The position numbers and the translations under genes were made by a program. Below, in pieces: positions 5,920 through 8,695 of a DNA stretch of 8,695 nt. The DNA is from Acetobacteraceae bacterium (GTDB lineage Bacteria; Pseudomonadota; Alphaproteobacteria; Acetobacterales; Acetobacteraceae): contig JADGHI010000133.1 in assembly GCA_019689515.1 (NCBI GenBank), positions 1 through 8,695 of the forward strand. The letters are read 5' to 3'. The notes beneath the pieces were generated by a model that saw only the letters and a list, made by a program, of their open reading frames with translations, ran no database searches and was not told the origin of the DNA. Each line of letters starts with the position of its first letter. Position 1 is the first letter of the stretch.

Positions 5920-7614
5920 TCAGCCGCCTGCCTTCGCCCGATCGCGCGCATAGACCCCCATGTTGCTGTAGGGCGGATAGGGCGGGATCGCCCCGATCGC
6001 CTGCATGTCCACCTCCACCAGGACGGGGCCGGAGACGGCGAGGGCCTTCGCCACCGTCTCGCCGAAGGCGCTCGCCTCGGAGACGCGGAAGAAGGGCATG
6101 CCGACCAGGGCGGCCAGCGGCTCGAGCTTCGGCAGCTCCGGGTCGGCGGCGAAGTGGCGTCCGTCCGCGACCGCGTTCTGGATCACCTTGATGATCCCGT
6201 AGCCGCGGTCGTTCATCACGATCGTGACCAGATCCGCGCGCTCCTGCACCGCGGTCCAGAGCTCCGGCAGGTTCACCGCGAAGCCGCCGTCGCCGGTCAT
6301 GACCACGGTCTTGCGCCCCTGCGGCCCCGCGGCGAGCGCCGCGCCGATGCCGAGCGGCAGGCCGGGACCGATCGCCGCGCCCACCGGATGGACCGAGTCG
6401 CGCGGGCCGAGCACCGGGAAGATCCGGTTGCCCCAGGTGGTGTGGCTCATCGTCACGTCGCGCACCCACACCGCGTCGCGCGGCATCGCCTTGCGGATCT
6501 GCGCCGGGAAGTCGGCGTAGGGGCCGAGGCCCTCGCAATACTCCGCGACGGCGCGGCGCTTGGTCTCCTGGAAGTCGGCGGCGAAGGCGGGGTCCACGGC
6601 GATGCGCCCCTTCAGCCGCTTGGCGAGGCCCTCCATCACCAGCGCCGCGTCACCGTGCACGAACAGCGTGCTGGGATAGGTCCGGCCGTTGGCGCGCGGG
6701 TCGATGTCGGCCTGGACGATCGTCTTCGGCAGCTTCACGGACAGCTCCGCCGTCTCGTGCGCGCGCAGGCGCGAGCCGGCGACGAGCATCGCGTCCACCG
6801 TCTGATAGAATTCCTGGATGCGCGGCGAGCCGTTGCCGTTCATCCCGCCGAAGGTCATCGGGTGATCCTCGGGCACGATGCCGCGGCCGTTCCACGAGTT
6901 CACCGCGCCGAAGCCCAGCTCCAGCAGCGCCATCGCCTGCGCGCGGGCGTGCTTGGCGCCGTTGCCGAGCCAGACCATCGGCCGCTTCGCCTTCGCGAAG
7001 ATCTCCGCCGCCTCGTCCAGTGCCTTCTCGTCCGGCACCAGCGGCCCTGGGATCGGCAGGACAAGGTGGTCCAGCCCCGCTGGCCGCTCGACCGCCGCGC
7101 GCTGCAGGTCGATCGGGATCTCGACGCTCACCGGCCCGGCGGGCGCGGTGAGCGCCTCGGCGGCGGCGCGCGTGAGGATGCCGAAGGTCTCGCCCGCCGC
7201 GCGCACGCGATAGGCGGCCTTGCACACGCTTGCGAGCATCGCCGTCTGTCCCGGCACGTCGTGCACGGAGCCCATGTCGCGGTCAATGAAGCGGGTCGGC
7301 GTCTGCCCCGTGATGTGCAGCACGGGGGAGCCGGCGAAGCGCGCCTCGACCAGCGCCGGCACCGCGTTCGCCGCGCCCGGCCCGGTCGAGGTGATCAGCA
7401 CGCCGAGCCCGCCGGAGACGCGCGCATAGGCGTCCGCCATGTGCCCGCCGCCCATCTCGCCGCGCGGCGCGACGAAGCGGATCGCGTTGCGCCGCCCGAT
7501 TGCGTCGAGCATGGGGACGTTGTGCACCGAGACGATGCCGAAGGCCGTGGTCACGCCGCAGGCGTGGAGAAACTCGGCGACCAGGTCGGCGACGGTGTAA
7601 TTGCTGCTGCTCAC
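5920..7614 (-). CDS. Thiamine-diphosphate-dependent enzyme, acetolactate synthase/2-oxo acid decarboxylase-like
   Basis: A 564-residue ThDP enzyme that probably decarboxylates a 2-oxo acid or joins two of them. Domain order: pyrimidine-binding domain at about 5-170 with catalytic glutamate E53 (PRGEMGGGHMADAYAR) and STGPGAANA just after; central domain at about 195-325 (AKRPMVWLGNGAKHA); pyrophosphate-binding domain at about 395-540. The cofactor/Mg motif starts GDGGFAVN at 441 and closes with ND at 468-469 (MNDRGYG), the classical form. The C-terminus is odd, with a proline/tyrosine-rich IPPYPPYSNMG segment at about 102 to 112 residues past the GDG. It is a distant relative of the next gene, not a recent duplicate: the motif sequences differ throughout. 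The start is GTG at 7614 (translated fMet, then SSSNYTVADL), supported by GGGAGGG 8 nt upstream. Specific substrate not recognisable. Confidence 0.9.
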   Translation of the reverse strand: MSSSNYTVADLVAEFLHACGVTTAFGIVSVHNVPMLDAIGRRNAIRFVAPRGEMGGGHMADAYARVSGGLGVLITSTGPGAANAVPALVEARFAGSPVLHITGQTPTRFIDRDMGSVHDVPGQTAMLASVCKAAYRVRAAGETFGILTRAAAEALTAPAGPVSVEIPIDLQRAAVERPAGLDHLVLPIPGPLVPDEKALDEAAEIFAKAKRPMVWLGNGAKHARAQAMALLELGFGAVNSWNGRGIVPEDHPMTFGGMNGNGSPRIQEFYQTVDAMLVAGSRLRAHETAELSVKLPKTIVQADIDPRANGRTYPSTLFVHGDAALVMEGLAKRLKGRIAVDPAFAADFQETKRRAVAEYCEGLGPYADFPAQIRKAMPRDAVWVRDVTMSHTTWGNRIFPVLGPRDSVHPVGAAIGPGLPLGIGAALAAGPQGRKTVVMTGDGGFAVNLPELWTAVQERADLVTIVMNDRGYGIIKVIQNAVADGRHFAADPELPKLEPLAALVGMPFFRVSEASAFGETVAKALAVSGPVLVEVDMQAIGAIPPYPPYSNMGVYARDRAKAGG

Positions 7615-7622
7615 GCTTCTGA

Positions 7623-7629
7623 CCCTCCC
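7623..7629 (-). promoter_or_regulatory. Ribosome binding site fixing the GTG start of the first ThDP gene
   Basis: GGGAGGG is 8 nt upstream of the GTG at 7614; no ATG lies close to this position in frame. The 61-base gap that contains it (7615-7675) also has a small inverted repeat GCCAC/GTGGC (7647-7651 and 7658-7662, 6-nt loop). No promoter with recognisable -35 and -10 boxes is visible in the gap. Confidence 0.55.
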
Positions 7630-7675
7630 GCGGTTGGCGCGAGTGTGCCACGAAGCGGTGGCGCTGGAAGGGGGG

Positions 7676-8101
7676 CTATTCCTCCGCCGGGCGGCCGGAG
7701 CGCAGGCGCTTGATCCCGGCGCGCCGGGCCTTGCCCTCCAGCCGCCGGCGCTGCGAGGCCCGGCTCGGCTTCGTCGGCCGGCGCGGCGGGGGCGGTGGCT
7801 CGGCCGCCTGCCGGATCAGCGTGACCAGCCGCTCCAGTGCCTCGGCGCGGTTGCGCTCCTGTGTGCGGTGGCGCCGCGCGGTGATCACCAGCACGCCTTC
7901 GCGCGTCAGCCGCCGCCCCGCGAGGCGCATCAGCCGCTCGCGCACATCCTCCGGCAGCGAGGGCGAGCGCGCCGCGTCGAAGCGGAGCTGCACCGCCGTC
8001 TCCAGCTTGTTCACGTTCTGCCCGCCAGGGCCGGAGGCACGCAGGAAGCTCTCCTCCACCTCCCGCTCGTCGAGGGCGATCCTGGCGGTGACGCGGATCA
8101 T
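7676..8101 (-). CDS. arfB: Alternative ribosome-rescue factor ArfB (peptidyl-tRNA hydrolase, YaeJ family)
   Basis: Releases the nascent chain from ribosomes stalled at the end of a broken mRNA by hydrolysing peptidyl-tRNA, without needing a stop codon. The 141-residue length matches the family (about 140). The catalytic GGQ is at 26-28 within SGPGGQNVNK (23-32), the form specific to ArfB/ICT1-type proteins, and the domain is about 100 residues without the codon-recognition domains of release factors. After a proline-rich linker (EPPPPPRRP, about 102-110) comes a very basic tail (about 111-137: SRASQRRR, GKARRAG, KRLRSGR) that in this family is known to lie in the empty mRNA channel of the ribosome. 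ATG at 8101 follows the stop of the GMC oxidoreductase gene by 6 nt, with AAGGG (8105-8109) overlapping that stop codon. It is a housekeeping-type gene with no obvious link to the catabolic neighbours. Confidence 0.95.
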   Translation of the reverse strand: MIRVTARIALDEREVEESFLRASGPGGQNVNKLETAVQLRFDAARSPSLPEDVRERLMRLAGRRLTREGVLVITARRHRTQERNRAEALERLVTLIRQAAEPPPPPRRPTKPSRASQRRRLEGKARRAGIKRLRSGRPAEE

Positions 8102-8107
8102 CCGCCC

Positions 8108-8695
8108 TTACGCTGCCGCGTCTTCCCGGATCATCGCCGCGCCCTTCTCGGCGATCATGATGGTCGGCGCGTTGGTGTTGCCCGTCGTCAGGGTCGGCAT
8201 GACGGAGGCGTCGATCACCCGCAGCCCGCCGATGCCCCGCACGCGCAGGCGCGAATCCACGACGCTCGCCGGGTCTTCGCCCATGCGGCAGGTGCCGACC
8301 GGGTGATAGATCGTCGTGCCGTTCTGGCGCATGTAGGCGTACAGCGCCTCGTCCGACTCGACCTCGCGGCCCGGCAGGATCTCGCCGGCGCTGTGGCGGG
8401 CGATCGCGGGCGCGGCGAAGATCCGCCGCGCCGCGCGGATGCCGGCCGCCATCACCATCCGGTCGGAGGGGACGGAGAGGTAGTTCGGCCGGATCGCCGG
8501 GCGCTCGAAGGGATCGGCACTGCGCGCCATGATCGTGCCGCGGCTGTCCGGCCGCACCGGGCAGACCGCGACGGTCATGCCCGGCTCGCGCTCCAGCACC
8601 CCGAACTTCCCGGCCTCGTAGCTCGCCGGCGTGAACAGCAATTGCAGGTCGGGGCTGGCGAGCCCTTCGCGCGAGCGCAGGAAGACCTGCGCCGT
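8108..8695 (-). CDS. GMC-family FAD oxidoreductase (choline dehydrogenase-like), C-terminal part, cut by the right edge
   Basis: The last 195 residues of a flavin-dependent alcohol dehydrogenase of the glucose-methanol-choline family; the FAD-binding N-terminus lies outside the window. The visible part begins TAQVFLRSREG, then PDLQLLFTP, CPVRPDSRGTI (typical substrate-domain strand), RPNYLS, and the catalytic region YHPVGTCRMG (130-139 of the fragment, active-site His131) followed by GNTNAPTIMIAEKGA, with Asn175 as the likely partner of the histidine pair, as in choline dehydrogenases. The frame is open right to the edge; a start at TTG 8641 would be an internal codon, not a real start. Stop TAA is at 8108-8110. 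Members of this family oxidise choline, polyethylene glycol, long-chain or aromatic alcohols; the substrate here is not recognisable. Its 6-nt spacing to arfB implies co-transcription. Confidence 0.93.
   Translation of the reverse strand, partial: TAQVFLRSREGLASPDLQLLFTPASYEAGKFGVLEREPGMTVAVCPVRPDSRGTIMARSADPFERPAIRPNYLSVPSDRMVMAAGIRAARRIFAAPAIARHSAGEILPGREVESDEALYAYMRQNGTTIYHPVGTCRMGEDPASVVDSRLRVRGIGGLRVIDASVMPTLTTGNTNAPTIMIAEKGAAMIREDAAA

Noticed and set aside
3020..5953. A 977-codon open frame on the plus strand across the binding protein and a ThDP gene
   Set aside because: It is antisense to genes with complete family motifs. Its translation is rich in Arg, His and Glu with no domain, which is the usual shadow in high-GC DNA where the third codon position of the real gene is almost always G or C.
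7644..7664. Inverted repeat GCCAC/GTGGC downstream of arfB as a terminator
   Set aside because: The stem is only 5 bp and is not followed by T's on the transcribed strand.
8108..8641. GMC oxidoreductase starting at TTG 8641
   Set aside because: The frame stays open to the window edge with family-typical residues (AQVFLRS, PDLQ) before this codon, so it is internal to a longer gene.

Overview
The window is very GC-rich DNA from what looks like an alphaproteobacterium. The codon and protein style fits the Acetobacteraceae (Roseomonas-like), but that assignment is by eye and no marker gene proves it. All nine supported genes lie on the minus strand, so transcription runs from high to low coordinates. 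There is no stretch above about 105 bases without a gene, and I see no RNA gene, insertion sequence, CRISPR array or other mobile element.

In order of transcription: the C-terminal part of a GMC-family FAD oxidoreductase (8108-8695, cut by the window edge); arfB, a ribosome-rescue peptidyl-tRNA hydrolase (7676-8101); two different thiamine-diphosphate (ThDP) enzymes of the acetolactate synthase/decarboxylase superfamily (5920-7614 and 4181-5815); a complete spermidine/putrescine-type ABC importer made of a periplasmic binding protein (3059-4096), an ATPase (1972-3051) and two permeases (1095-1979 and 310-1098); and the N-terminal part of an NAD-type short-chain dehydrogenase (1-295, cut by the window edge).

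The last five genes (binding protein, ATPase, two permeases, dehydrogenase) are packed with 7-nt gaps, short overlaps or a 14-nt gap and are almost certainly one translationally coupled operon. The two ThDP genes precede them at gaps of 84 and 104 bases, each with a small inverted repeat in the gap, so they may be co-transcribed with tuned expression. The best reading is a catabolic locus: the importer brings in a small cationic or oxo-acid-type solute, and the ThDP enzymes cleave or join carbon-carbon bonds of 2-oxo acids or acyl-CoAs derived from it, with redox steps by the dehydrogenase and perhaps the GMC oxidoreductase. The substrate cannot be read from the sequence. Nothing here is clearly a new kind of system; the most interesting point is the pairing of two divergent ThDP enzymes, one with an oxalyl-CoA decarboxylase/2-hydroxyacyl-CoA lyase-like cofactor motif, with a polyamine-type importer.
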